Assembly (NCBI GenBank): GCA_029204225.1
Contig: CM055102.1
Span: 14,893,708-14,957,707 of the forward strand
DNA: 64,000 nucleotides
From: Diphasiastrum complanatum
Taxonomy: Eukaryota; Streptophyta; Lycopodiopsida; Lycopodiales; Lycopodiaceae
Direction of reading: 5' to 3'
The notes below the pieces were generated by a model. That model saw nothing but the letters and a program-made list of their open reading frames with translations, made no database searches and had not been told where the DNA came from. Position numbers and translations under genes: made by a program. Below, piece after piece: positions 21,761-33,426 of the stretch; the first letter of the stretch is position 1; each line of letters begins with the position of its first letter.

Positions 21761-22979
21761 TTTTGCTTGGATCTGATAAGTTATTGTTGGCTCTAAGTGT
21801 GAAATTAGCCTCTTTTCTTGGTTTTTCTCGGATATCTCATTAATCCTTGCTCAAATTAGCCTAAAACTTTCTATGTAGATGGATCTAATGTTGTTCTACC
21901 TATTGATGATGATCGTGAAGGTTGATATGGTGAAGGTTGGACTAGTGAGGGTTCTTTGTACTATTCAAGAGTCAAAAAACAAGACTTCTTGTAGACAGTT
22001 GGGAATAGACTCTCACCCTCTTAACTGTAGCTGAGATCTGGCTTGGTGTAGGTTGGTGAAGGTTATTTCTTACTAGTGTGAAAGTTTTTTATGTCTGAGA
22101 GGGTTTTTTATAGCAAAAAATTGCATTTTTTTCCTTAATGAACTCTCGTCAACTTGGCCTTAGATTAAAAAGGTCTCTTTAAGCACAATGGACAAGATTG
22201 TGAAGGTTACTTTTGCGAGGATTCACTGATCTGGTAAAAATTTCAAATTCTCTTGTAGAATTACTTAGAAAACTTTGAAACTTTTGCATAGTTTACTATA
22301 GCAATACAAATTCTCGTAGACTCGTCTATAAGCTACACTTAGTGAGAAAGCTTCAATAAGAGTGGTGAAAGTTAGTTGCAATAAAAACTTGAAAATTTGA
22401 GGTCTGCAAGGGTTCTGGACAAAAATGGGCACTTCTGGAGCCAAGGAACCTTCGTAGGGCTTTTGTATTGCTGGGAAACTCTCATAGACTTGTCTGTAAG
22501 CTTGTCTCAATGAGAACTAGGAGTGACGATGGCTTTTGAATACTTTAGAAAAAAAATTAGTTTTACAAGGTTTTTTTTTTTTTTTTTTGGTTTTTTAGCT
22601 TTTTTGCAAATTGGGTGAGAAGTAGCTCTCGCCGACTTATATGCAAGACTGGAACCATGTTCTCAGGCTACTCTCAGTCAGGCAAAGGTCGGTTTTCAGT
22701 GCTTTTTTTTTTTAAATCAAAATTTAATGGTTTTTGGCCACTTTTCCCTCCAAAAATGCAGATTTTCATATTTTTATGAGTTTTTTTTTTATGGTGTGCT
22801 GATTTTTCAAGCCCTTAGAGGATGTTTTAGGCCTCCTCTACCTCCAAAACACCTCCTCTGCTAGCTTGCAATATATGAACAACAAAGAAAGCAAAAAATC
22901 ACACTAAACTACCCTCAAATCCACCTCTAACTCACTAAAAATCAGAAAAATAGCTCTAAAAATAGCTTAGTAGTCTCTA
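21761..22979 (-). other. Gypsy leader-like region
   Basis: No coding. In minus sense it runs downstream from the primer-binding site at 22980-22997. It carries diverged copies of the AGGGTTCT/CTCTCG motif repeated in the 53-kb and 60-kb gypsy leaders, and long T runs (22571-22588, 22703-22714). Confidence 0.5.
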
Positions 22980-22997
22980 TCCCCGACAACGATGCCA
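22980..22997 (-). other. Primer-binding site, tRNA-Asp type
   Basis: The minus strand reads TGGCATCGTTGTCGGGGA, differing at three positions from TGGCGCCGTTGCCGGGGA, the tRNA-Asp-type site of many plant gypsy elements. The LTR starts one base away, at TGTTGGG (22999). Confidence 0.75.
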
Positions 22998-22998
22998 C

Positions 22999-23600
22999 TG
23001 TTGGGTATAGACCCTGGTGCCCCTCCACCTGTCAGAAAGGGTTAGAACACTAGGATAGAGCTCTAACGTTCATCTAGTGGCCTAATTGGTTGTTTTACTT
23101 CATTAATACTATTTCATCCTTCCCACCACTAATCTAACCACCTAAACTGCTTCATGTTTATGCTATGTAAATGACAAATGCAAGGATTGTATGAACATTA
23201 GTCTTTACCTCTGTAATACCATCATGTGAAAAACTCAACATAATTCTAGCAATTTTGCATTCATCATTCAAAGCAATAACACAACATTACTAAAAGCATT
23301 CTCAACTACTAAACTTGAAATCTCCAACTCAATAATAAACAAATGATAGAGCAATAAATAAAGCTAACTGATTTGAGGTGGAAACTCCCTCTTGTACATG
23401 GAGCAATGACCTTTTAGTGTTTGCTAATAAAAAGCCAAAGCATACTAGCCAACAATCATAGAAGATAGACAACCAAACTTTGATCTAATGGCTTGGACTT
23501 GTTTCGATCTAGAATTGGATCAGATCTACTTCTTGGTTGGCCTTTGGTCTAGTTTGAATAGTGCCAAATTGTTAATTGAAAAGTTGTATGACACATCGGT
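22999..23600 (-). repeat. Gypsy LTR (minus), far end uncertain
   Basis: Begins TGTTGGGTATAGACC next to the primer-binding site. A CTGTCAGAAAGGGTTAGAACAC stretch resembles CTGTCAACAAGGGTTAGATCAC in the LTR at 61220. The far boundary against the + strand LTR that follows was not found. Confidence 0.5.
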
Positions 23601-23689
23601 TGACAGTCAGACCTATGATACTACTATTTTTTGTGAAATGTGATTAAATGAAGGTGAAAGGAGAAAGAAATACTCAGTTGGGTCTAACT

Positions 23690-24276
23690 TCCTAGCATGG
23701 AAGGCGAAGACCTCTCTCATCTTAAAGGGAGAAGAACCATGGCCCTGGGTAGATGGCACCGTAGAAATGCCTACAACCTAGGGAGGCAGAAATGGACCAG
23801 TAGGATTCAGAGGCCATGGTCCTCCTCTCTACATAAAAAGGGACCAACTCGAATTTGCTACACATGTACATACCTTTATTTCAATAAAGCATATTAGATC
23901 TCTTGTGAAATGGATTTATGAATGTCCTTGCTCTCTATCACTTTTCCTCCATCTCTCATGCTTTTATTGTGTTTTGCTAATTGTTGGATCTGATTGTTAT
24001 TGGGATTGCATGTTTTTATACTTTTTATGAGAGAGAAAGGGAGAGAGAGAAGAAGTAAGCTATCTTCATTGTGGATCTAGTGTTAATGGATATAGTGTTA
24101 ATGTTTAGGGTTAGTGTATGGTAGAGTTAGAAGTAAATCCTCCATTCATGCTGAAATCTGAACTATGCTATCACTCTCATAGAAACGAATCTACGCATGA
24201 CAGCTAACTTCATCTCCTCAATGCTAGATTGATTAGATCTTGGGTTGAGGATAGGAAAGGAAAGAAAACCACTACA
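23690..24276 (+). repeat. Gypsy LTR (plus), with TATA and poly(A) signals
   Basis: Has ACATAAAAAGGGACC (TATA-like, 23831-23845) and AATAAA (23883-23888). It closely matches 47580-47828. It ends about ACTACA at 24276, followed by TTTT and the primer-binding site. The start is uncertain. Confidence 0.6.
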
Positions 24277-24280
24277 TTTT

Positions 24281-24298
24281 TGGCATCGTTTTCGAGGA
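24281..24298 (+). other. Primer-binding site, tRNA-Asp type, plus strand
   Basis: TGGCATCGTTTTCGAGGA, five changes from the tRNA-Asp-type site. It faces away from the site at 22980. Confidence 0.65.
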
Positions 24299-25509
24299 GC
24301 TACACCAATTTTTTAGTTTGCAGCATGTTTGTTGGACGATTAGCTTGCATTAGGCATCTTGTCATGGCATGAATAGTGTTAAATCTGCATTTAGGAGTAG
24401 TTTGGGAGTGATTTTGCCTGATTTGAGTGGATTTGCTTGTTTGAAATATAATCTGATTGTGGAACATGAAAAGCTACTCAGATCACCTATCTTAAAATCC
24501 ATTTGGATCTGAGATATTAGAAAAAAAACAACAAAAATTGGTCAAATTTGTCAGATTTTGGTCAAAAGGAAGCAAAAATCGTCATCAAACCTAATAACTT
24601 TTTGAACTCTTTCAAGAAATGTTCGCTAAGTTGCAGGCACTTTTGGTTTTGATCACAAAACCTTCGGTTTGAAGGGAAAACAATCCTTCCTAGCAGATTT
24701 TCAAAAACATCAAAAAAACCATAAAAAAAACATCAAAAAATAAAATAAAACCCTAAAAATACAGAAAAAGAACCTTCGTCCGATTCACTGTGCATAGGTG
24801 TGATTCAGATTTATCTACTGCCAAGTCAGTGAAGAATTATATCGAAAATAGAAGGTTTCTCAGGGGATCAATTGTCATATTGTCATATTTTTGCCAAAAA
24901 AATCTCTTTTTTGCAAAAATACTAGTATTACTCTTGATTCTTTGCCAGAACCTTTGTCGAGTTTCTAGATTATTCTATGTATAGTAATTTACAATTTTTG
25001 AGTTTGGCGAATATTCATAGAAAATCTCTATTTTTACCCTCACCAAACTACAAAAACTGTGTTTTTGTGTGCCATAAACCTTCGCTAGTTCTACCCTAGA
25101 TTTATTTATGTCAAATTCTGAGTTCGAGAGTTCGACGAAGGTTATTTCCAAAGAATTTGTCAGAAAATCCTGATTAGAAAGTTTTTTTTTCCTTCCAAAA
25201 ATAACACTGTTGAACCTTCACCGAGTGAATATTTGCCTAGGGAACCTTCTCCAGTTCTATTTTTAGGTTTTGATTTTCCAGATCAAGTCCTTGTCAAATT
25301 TTGGGTCAAATCTGATACAATCTGATTTTGATTCTAAGAAATTTTTCATTTTTGAGAAGTATCGATTGGTTGATTTTCGGCATCTTTTTCACGATATAGG
25401 AATCTGATTCTTGTCAAGTAGAAGAGATCTAGCAGATCTGTTCTGAGATAGTTTTGATTAAAAATCTAGATCCAATCTCATTGTCTGTTTGATTTAATCT
25501 GTAAAGATT
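24299..25509 (+). other. Gypsy leader
   Basis: Non-coding, with repeated ACCTTCGxC, CTTCACCGAG and GACGAAGGTT motifs (near 24775, 25080, 25135, 25215, 25240). It is similar to 47830-48480. Confidence 0.6.
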
Positions 25510-26722
25510 GATGCCCTTGGAGGTGCTCCTCAGGAATTCAATCCAATCATTGTTAGAAGAGCACTTCATTTGGATCTACCCAAATACAATGCATTAACAG
25601 ATCGAGTTAGATTTCTTCAGATCTATTCTGAATCTTGTGAAGTCTATGGCAAAGTTTTTCCCTAGGATAAAATTAAGCTTTTTCCTATGGCCTTAACAGA
25701 CGTAGCACAAAATTGATACTATAATCAATATGAAACTGACTGTACAGATTGAGAGACTATTAAACGAGCCCTTATCACACGGTTCAAACCTTGGAATTTT
25801 ATGGAAGACCTTTTTCTACTTTTAAGTAAAATTAAAATGGGAAAGCGGGAAATGGTTCGAGATTACATTGAACGGGTAAAATGCCTCAGATATGAGTGCG
25901 AACTGAGTTGATGAACGAAAATGTCGTAATTATGTGGTTTTTGCCAGGATTACCCAAAAGGATCAGACGTGAGCTGAAACGCCATAATGAGTATGCAACC
26001 TTGCAAAATGCTATGGATGATGCAATTCGAGAGGAGGATGAAGATTCAGACGATGAGCCAAATATCAGTATGTTGCATTATACAGCAGGGCAAACCACTA
26101 CGACATCCACCACTATTGCATCAATGAATGTCAACGCTACTGTAGAAATGATGCTCAATGAGTTCAAGAAACTCGGAAAGAACCAGCAAAAATAGATGGA
26201 AAAGTTGCAGTCGCAATTTGATGAGAAGATCAAAGCATTGGAAGATTTCCATGGACAAGCGAGCAAGGAACATGAGAAGTTTGCAAAGACTTTTCCTACT
26301 AGGGAAAATGTTTGGTGCTCCATTCGTATAGGAAATCACACAGTGAATGAGTGTCCTCAATTGAAAAAATGAATGGAAATCAATATATGTCCTTTGTGTA
26401 ATTTGCCTGATCATGAGACTGCTTTTTGCAGCTTCAATCCTTGGAAAATTCAGCAACGGTATGCCCAGATAGGATATCGAGAACCACATTATGGAGGAAA
26501 TCCGACAACTAGACCTCATCAATCTACTCTCGGATACTCGGAATGGTTAGCCTTACCTGCCCCACCAAAGCACCCCGCTCCTCCTACCAATTTGATGGAA
26601 CCAGAACCTTACAAAAGTGCTGACGAGCAATGGAACTATGGTAATGATCAAGAAGGTGGATCTTCAGAACAATATGCTATTTATGTTGCCGCGCAACAAC
26701 AAGCATCTATGTATCTATATTA
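25510..26722 (+). pseudogene. Gypsy gag
   Basis: Retrotransposon gag, the structural capsid protein. The N-terminal part (GGAPQEFNPIIVRRA, then KLFPMALTDVAQN) and the capsid block MEDLFLLLSKIKMGKREMVR are followed by IMWFLPGLPKRIRRELKRHN and a zinc-binding CPLCNLPDHETAFC at about 26396-26440. An earlier motif (CSIRIGNHTVNEC near 26315) has lost part of its Cys set. Stops occur near 25664, 25715, 25755, 26193 and 26370, and frame shifts near 25900. No protease or later pol is present after 26722. It corresponds to 48483-49054. Confidence 0.88.
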
Positions 26723-28099
26723 GCCAATTAGAATGGGTCTAATTCGACCTCATCCACAAATCTACTTGCCAAAAATAGTACAAACACTATTTAGACATTT
26801 ATTGACATAAAAAAATCTATCTCTAAGTTGAAACTCCAAGTTGGCCTCAAAATTGCCAAAATAACTCAACTAAACTAGTTGAATTTTTCACATAATTTAC
26901 TTTGTTGTTAGTTATAGTCATGTTAGTGGTTTTGTGTAATGCTTGAGGTTAGATGTTTGCAATGTGTGTTAGTGGTAGGTGTTGTGATCAACTAGGCAAA
27001 TACAATCAAAATAGAGGCTAAATATATGGCTTGTGCCATGTATCTAAAGAGTACATGTGGATATCACGAACTTTTGCATGGAAGTTGGAATGCAAGTGCA
27101 AAAATGGGGGATTTGGCCTATGCCACATCCAGGGTCATGTCCGTGGGGAGGAAATGATCCCAAACCACGTTCTTTATTCATTAGTAAGAATATGTTCTTG
27201 ATATGTAAGGCTTTAAGCCTTCTTGGTGTGCTACCGCAATCGGGTATATGTGTCGCTGCTTACGATGAATCAATACACCTTTTTTGGTGTCATCTTTTGG
27301 TTGATCATTGTTGTGATGCATTTTCAGTACTACTGCCAATCATCAGTGAATTGTTTACATGCAATTTGTGAATTCTGATAAAATAGATTATTTAAGTATA
27401 TTTGCATCACCTTCCATTGTGTAATGGGGTACCTTCGACCTTTTTCACATGCATTTTAAGAAACGCAATGAGCACTTTGACTTTGACTGATCAGTTTGAA
27501 AGTGCCACATGGCAATCATGACGCCTAATGCAAAGGGTGGAAAGCACAACACATCCGTTTGAAAAAATATACATGTATATTCCGCTTTTTAAGATGTTCA
27601 AAAAAGGGGTAAAATAATCACAAAAGGTATCCATTACATACGTATAAGGAGGAGCAAGTTTTTTGAGAAGAGTGTGTGGATTGAATTCTACCAACTTTGT
27701 TTCTTGCAAAATAGAGCACCACATTTAGTCTTCTAAAGTTGATGATACATTGAGTAAAGCATGAGAGTCTAGCACTCTATGTTACAATATTGAGTAAATA
27801 TATAGATACATTGAGTAAAGCATGAGCAGTCTATGCATTTAGTCTTCTAAAGTTGATGGTACATTGAGTAAAGCACGAGAGGCCTCTAGCACTCTATGTT
27901 ACAATATTCTAAGTCACCAAAAATGGTATTGATGGGACCTATCTTTAAATATAGCTTCTTACCCTTACAGAATTCTTGAGTTGAGACAAGGATTTAGCCT
28001 TTTGTCTTGAAGGAGGGAGAGCTTGGCTGTAGTATAGTGCCAACTCCTGCCTGTGAGGTAGTTTGAGCTGCTTTTGAGGAGACCACCCTGTTATAATTA
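26723..28099. other. Intergenic DNA without supported gene
   Basis: No recognisable coding. It contains a 114-bp direct duplication at 27722-27950. Confidence 0.55.
27722..27950. repeat. 114-bp direct duplication
   Basis: CATTTAGTCTTCTAAAGTTG at 27722 recurs at 27836, each copy followed by ACATTGAGTAAAGCA and CTAGCACTCTATGTTACAAT. Confidence 0.8.
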
Positions 28100-30110
28100 T
28101 AACAGGAGGAATGACATCTCTTGAATAACCCAATATCTAAATATCAAGAGGATCATCAATTTTAAGTAATCTTCCTTTTCAAAAAGCATAAGAGGATTTT
28201 TGATTGGATAAGAATCAGATAATAGAATTCTTTGTGCACTTTCGAATACAAGATCAACCAGTGAGGTGAGCAGAATCATCATCCTGAGGAAGAATTCATT
28301 TTCTCAACAGTTAGGTTCGAATGTCTTTTCCTGAGTAGAGCACTTCCTTCTCTAGGTTGGGACTGGTTTGACTTTAGTAATGCTGATAAGTTCTCCATAG
28401 GTCTAACAATTGGCCATATTTTAGAAGGTAGAAGAACAAGCTGTAGAGTGATCATTGTTAGCCAGTGCAATATGTTTCCAAGGAGGAGGCTGCTCTTCAA
28501 TCGTGATAGAAGAGCTATTTTGGAAGATGTTGCTATTTCTTTCTCAGCTTAAGTGTTGGGCATGGTGTCTTGTGAGACCATCTTGGAGCTGTGAGGTCCT
28601 CTTTAGAAGGTTTGGGCCGTTGAAGAACTTCAACAGGCTGAAGATCTTGGCTATCTTATGGGAACATGGGAATGCCCTAAACAATTGGCTAGGTGGTGCT
28701 CCGGCTTCTTGCGTTTGTAACATGTAGTCAGGAAGTCCTAGGAAGTGAAATTTTTGCTTGTACAATCAATTCCATCAACTGTCTTCGGATCTCTTGTTAT
28801 CAGGTTTCCATAAAACACAGCCCCTGGCATGACGAGATGGGTGATGGATTTCATTTTTATCAGAAGTACTTCACCTAGACAACTGAGGGTCTCCTCAAGA
28901 GTACATCCATATATTGTGGGGAAGAAGGGGAGTTCAATTTCTACCAGCACTCCTAAATTGGAGGCATCCTCAATGGAAAATTCCTCAGAGTACTTGGGGT
29001 GACAAAAAAGATCTTGCCTCGATAGTTATAAGGATCGGAAACTGAAAGTATGTTTACTTCACTCTCACTAGCAAACGTGGGGCCATAAGCTTTGTCAAGC
29101 AAATAACAAGAAAACCCACAAGAAAAGGAATCAGTGCATTCACCAAGCCCATAAGTTGAGACATACAACTTTTGCAAGAGGCTACATGTTAACTTCACGT
29201 TGCAGATTCTGACAGAGACAAGCTTTGACGGCTTAAATTCTAGAATCAGCCTATGCATTCCAAGAGACGGGGACATAGGATTCATGTAGGAGGTGCGGAC
29301 TGCTGACATCAGCCTAACAGACCTCAGATGAATTGCTTACCGTTACGAAATAGCAATCTTAAAAAGATAAAAATCTCCTCCTGGAGCTTTTGAGCCAAGT
29401 AATTTTGCTCCCAGCTTGTTAAAATGAAATTTGACAAATCGCATAAGTACCTCAACAAAAAGGCACTGAACAACCACAGAATGGCGAGACACATGAATGG
29501 CATACTTTCTGAAACATGTCATGTTAAGATGGACAGAGTACTTATATTCCATCGGTTGTATGTCACTGGGAAAAAGCTGAGATATGCTGTTGGGAAGCTC
29601 CACCTTCTTCTAAAGCTTGTATAATCCTGGGACAAGCATTTCCCTTCATAGATAGCTTGACCCTTGATGGTGAGCAGAGCTTCCTATTCCTGGAGGGAAG
29701 ATTGGGGTGGGTCCACAAACTTGCAAATACTTGAACGCTTCTTATGCGAGCTGCTGCTGTCCGGACTAGGCCGGGGCTTCATTTGTAGACTGGGTACCTC
29801 CTTTGAATTGTTGGTTTCTTGCTCCAGCTGCATCTGGTCCTGCTTGCTGTGCTGGGCACAGCGCTATCTGAGATGGTGCTTCAGGGTTTGAGACTTCTCA
29901 GAGATGGCCTTAGTTTTTTCCAAAAGTCGGAAAAGGGTTTTCATAGCTTGTCCCTCTTCATAGTGAATGGGAAAGAAAGGTGTTGTGGGGATCTCCATGC
30001 AAAGCGAAACAACATGACTGACTGTGTCGACTGATTTCTCTCTGGTTATATACAAAAGATGAAAGTTCAAAAGCAGATTAAAGAGGAGCGACGAGGTTTT
30101 CAGAAGACAT
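28100..30110 (-). pseudogene. Unrecognised broken coding region downstream of the kinase
   Basis: Protein-like stretches follow one another on the minus strand: 29864-30070 (MEIPTTPFFPIHYEEGQAMK, then a Lys/Gln-rich part and KFVDPPQSSLQ with two TAG stops), 29343-29603 (VELPNSISQLFPSD), 28953-29309 (MNPMSPSLGMHRLILEFKPS, LLQKLYVSTYGLGEC, GPTFASESEVNILSVSDP) and 28738-28975 (VEIELPFFPTIYGCTLEET, THLVMPGAVFYGNLITRDPK). Base composition is higher in GC than in the surrounding repeats and resembles the kinase. Frames change between segments, which could be introns or decay. I do not recognise the family. It is not a retroelement by any motif seen. Confidence 0.4.
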
Positions 30111-30249
30111 GGCTATGGAAGCCCAGACAGCAGGAGAGAGTTGAGTACCTGAGATCTCTGCCAAGGAGCTGAAGTTAGTGGGGGCTAGATAAAATATTTT
30201 GCTTCAGAAAAGGTACTTTTTAAGCACACCATTGTTTTTCATCCATTTT

Positions 30250-30828
30250 GGTGAACTTATGTAAAGTAAAAAATAATTATTCTTTTAGTCCAAAGAAACC
30301 TGGCACTTGCTCCTGCTGATAAAATCCATAGTCCGACAATAAACAATAAGGCGGAATGTACATTCCTGTAACAAACCAGTCGCAAGGTCTTTTCTCCTTT
30401 ACAAGTATGCTTCATGCCAAGAAAAAAGTAAGAGTACATCCATAAGTTCATAATTCCTCTTAAAAATACAGACCTTCCCTTTCTATGGTTACAATAAATG
30501 ATGTTTCTTCCAAGGTTTGTGAATAAGAAGTAAAAATTTGACAACTGCCTGGGGCACCTGTGATCCATTGTAAATACTTTATATTCTGGAGTACAGATGA
30601 AGTTACGGAAAATTTGCAGGTAAGACATTGACAATCATAATTAGCTAGCTGCAAATAGTTTCAGAATCCACAGCCAATGATGTTGGTGCGTGTTATAATT
30701 TCCTTGAAAGCTGAGTGCAGTTTCTTTGATACGAATCGTGCGACAGTAGATGCATCATTGATAGCTTCCAGCCACAACCCAAATGTGAATCACTGCTCTG
30801 CATCACGCCCTTATAGAGCATTCTGCAG
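30250..30828 (-). other. 3' flank / untranslated region of the kinase gene
   Basis: Minus-strand sequence after the kinase stop with no supported coding; it probably includes the 3' UTR. An open stretch at 30257-30634 has no recognised features. No poly(A) tract marking a retrocopy was seen. Confidence 0.45.
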
Positions 30829-33426
30829 TTATGCCTCAGCATAGCCTTTGATTTCTGATGATATTTTACCAGGATGGTGACCACTAAGAGGCTCTGCATT
30901 ACTCATGGAGAGTCGGCGCAGAGTGTTTCTCTTGCAGGCTTCTTGATCAGGTCTCAAAGGGCCACTGTAACTTGCACGCTGCAGGGTACCCAAGTTTCTG
31001 TGAAGAATATTGTCCTTTGGCACTATATGAGAATTACAGTTGCCTGTTTCTCTGGCGATTATTTTGTTTCTTGTGGCATCAAAAGGGAGCTCAAAAGATG
31101 ACCCTGTGCTAGATGATGATTTGGGCGACACAATTGCATTGTCCCCTTCCAATACGTGAAGCACTTGAGACATTTTTGGTCGTAGCTGGGGATCTTGTGT
31201 GATGCATAAAGCTGCCGCTTCTAGCATGCAGCTCAGTTCATTAGCATTAATGTTGTGTTCTAGACGAGGATCCAGCAGCTGGAGGTAAGATTGCTCTTCC
31301 AACAGAGGACGTGCCCATTCTGCCAGGCACTGCTGTCCTTTTGGACGGGAAATATCAATAGCTTTGCGACCACTAATAAGCTCCAAAAGCACGACTCCAA
31401 AGGAGTAAACATCCGCTTTTTCTGTGATTTGCCCAGTTTGCGTGTACTCAGGTGCCAAGTACCCGAAGGTGCCGATGACGCGAGTCTCAACTCCCTTATC
31501 TCCATTAGGCTGCCACCTTGCAAGTCCGAAATCCCCTACCATTGCTTCATAATCGTGAGTCAACAGGATGTTATTTGGTCGCATATCTCTGTGGACAATG
31601 CAACCCACCCGGCATTCTTCATGCAAGTATCTCAGGCCTCTGGCAGCTCCAACGGCAACTTTTTGGCGTGCATCCCATTCCAAGACAGGCCTATTTCGGC
31701 CGTATAAATGCAGATCCAAAGAACCATTGCAGACGAACTCATAAACTAGCAACCGCCTGTTATTCTCAATGCAGTACCCAATAAGCATCACAAGGTTACG
31801 ATGTTGGGCACAGCTGAGAACTTCCACCTCTGAACAAAACTCCTTGTCACCTTGAGTGCTTGCTAACTTGTGCTGCTTAACCGCCACTGGCTGACCATTT
31901 GGAAGTACACCTTGATGAACAGATCCAAAACCACCTTCAGCTAAAAAATTGGCATCACAAAATCCACCTGTAGCAACCTCCAACTCTGCAAACCTGAACC
32001 TTTTTGGAGGTTTACCGAACACAGGCGACTTGTGCTGGCAAAAGGAGCACAATGGTGGTGGGCCTGGTGGCTTATCTCTGGAAAGGAGCATTGCTCTTCG
32101 GACACTAGAAACACGTTCCAGATTATCATGATCCGGACTAGAATGCCTTGTTGCAGGTACTGCTGGATCATGCGATTTAGTAAATTGTCGAGTCTTTCCA
32201 CTAGAAAATTGTAAGTTCTGATTCTGTTCGTATGGAGCTTCTTTTGAAGATAAGAAGTCGCATAGCATTTTCCGCTGAGGGTGGGAAGTTGTCTGTTGAG
32301 CAGATGGTGCCCACTCTGCAGAGATCTGACTTGAGACGCCCATCTCTGTAGTAAGGGTCTCATCATCACTCATTGAGAAGCTGCTCGAAGAACCCAGATG
32401 AAGGAATCGACATGATTCATTTCTGCCGATTTTCCGAAATCTTGAATGCGCCCTGAAATTAGCTCCTCTACTTCTCATAGTTTCTTGTGACTGCTGCTCC
32501 GAAGATAGTTTCTTGCACCTCAAGCTAGATAATGCAGATTCCCCGGCGGGATCGTTTGTATTCGGTTTTAGGCCATTCAAAGCATTTTGACTGGCAGCAT
32601 CGTGAAAAGATAACTCGAATTGGCTGCTGTTTGAAATATGTTTCACCAGAACTTCCTTCATCCCAAGTTGTTCTGTAGCTATAGAAGTGTTCTTGGAAAT
32701 TTCACAGCTATCAAACTCAGGGCTGAGAGATGAAGAGCTACATGGCCCAGAGCTAGATAAAGACGGACTCCCAACTTCCGTGGCTGTAAATGGTGTGCTC
32801 ACCAGCTCAGGACTACTGAGTGGAGTCCTGTGGACTGCATCCTGACAAGGGGTTAGTGAGGATTTCAGACTCGGACGATGCAAATCATTCCTTTCTGCAG
32901 ATTGTTTAAGGTTCAAACGAAGAATCTTGGGGTTGGACCTTTTAACAATCACAACGTTGCACTTCAATTCATCTAGGCATAATTTCGCTTCTCTCTGCAA
33001 GTTGCCGTCTATAACCACCCATGTTGCACAAAGCCTTTTTGCTTCTTTGGCTGTTGCTCCTCTACATGGAGCTGTTACAACCTCCCACGTAAACTGGACC
33101 TGTCTAGCTGCATCAAAACCCTTCTGCGTCCGCTGCTGCATCATGCTGGAAAACAGTTCGTTCACTGTGTCCTCTATATCTTTGTGATCTCTCATTCTAC
33201 GACTGCTTGGCCTCATCGAACATTGTCCTTGTAGATTCCAGAAATCCCACTTCTTCCAACCAGGAATTATTGCAAGGAGAATGACATGATCCTGAGGCTG
33301 CGCAACGTGAATATATGACCATTCCAGTGCGTGCCTTGTTAGGTCCTTTGTCCCATCCACTGCCACCACGATGACTTCTCTGCTATTTCTGTCCCTTGTG
33401 GCTGCTTCTATTTTAGAACCCATCAT
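30829..33426 (-). CDS. Receptor-like cytoplasmic kinase with USP-like N-terminal domain
   Basis: An 865-residue frame starts at the ATG at 33426; upstream codons are open but lack an ATG. Residues about 15-165 form a universal-stress-protein-like domain (EVIVVAVDGTKDLTRHALEW; VQFTWEVV; CNVVIVKRSNPK). Residues 170-440 are a Ser/Thr/Pro-rich linker. A Cys pair, PPPLCSFCQHKSPVFGKPPK, precedes the kinase domain at about 485-765: glycine loop AEGGFGSV, VAVK Lys517, Glu533, HRDMRPNN with Asp614, DFG Asp632, LAPEY. This architecture matches the plant family annotated as inactive protein kinase SELMODRAFT_444075-like; here Lys, catalytic Asp and DFG Asp are all present, so activity cannot be excluded. 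No signal peptide or membrane segment was seen, suggesting a cytosolic or membrane-associated signalling role. The entire kinase is in one exon, which is unusual for the family. Confidence 0.93.
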   Translation of the reverse strand: MMGSKIEAATRDRNSREVIVVAVDGTKDLTRHALEWSYIHVAQPQDHVILLAIIPGWKKWDFWNLQGQCSMRPSSRRMRDHKDIEDTVNELFSSMMQQRTQKGFDAARQVQFTWEVVTAPCRGATAKEAKRLCATWVVIDGNLQREAKLCLDELKCNVVIVKRSNPKILRLNLKQSAERNDLHRPSLKSSLTPCQDAVHRTPLSSPELVSTPFTATEVGSPSLSSSGPCSSSSLSPEFDSCEISKNTSIATEQLGMKEVLVKHISNSSQFELSFHDAASQNALNGLKPNTNDPAGESALSSLRCKKLSSEQQSQETMRSRGANFRAHSRFRKIGRNESCRFLHLGSSSSFSMSDDETLTTEMGVSSQISAEWAPSAQQTTSHPQRKMLCDFLSSKEAPYEQNQNLQFSSGKTRQFTKSHDPAVPATRHSSPDHDNLERVSSVRRAMLLSRDKPPGPPPLCSFCQHKSPVFGKPPKRFRFAELEVATGGFCDANFLAEGGFGSVHQGVLPNGQPVAVKQHKLASTQGDKEFCSEVEVLSCAQHRNLVMLIGYCIENNRRLLVYEFVCNGSLDLHLYGRNRPVLEWDARQKVAVGAARGLRYLHEECRVGCIVHRDMRPNNILLTHDYEAMVGDFGLARWQPNGDKGVETRVIGTFGYLAPEYTQTGQITEKADVYSFGVVLLELISGRKAIDISRPKGQQCLAEWARPLLEEQSYLQLLDPRLEHNINANELSCMLEAAALCITQDPQLRPKMSQVLHVLEGDNAIVSPKSSSSTGSSFELPFDATRNKIIARETGNCNSHIVPKDNILHRNLGTLQRASYSGPLRPDQEACKRNTLRRLSMSNAEPLSGHHPGKISSEIKGYAEA

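Noticed and set aside
30257-30634. 125-codon minus frame after the kinase
   Set aside because: It lies in the likely 3' UTR with no features, and an overlapping frame is equally open.
31291-31707. 138-codon + strand frame
   Set aside because: Antisense of the kinase domain; the minus frame has all kinase motifs.
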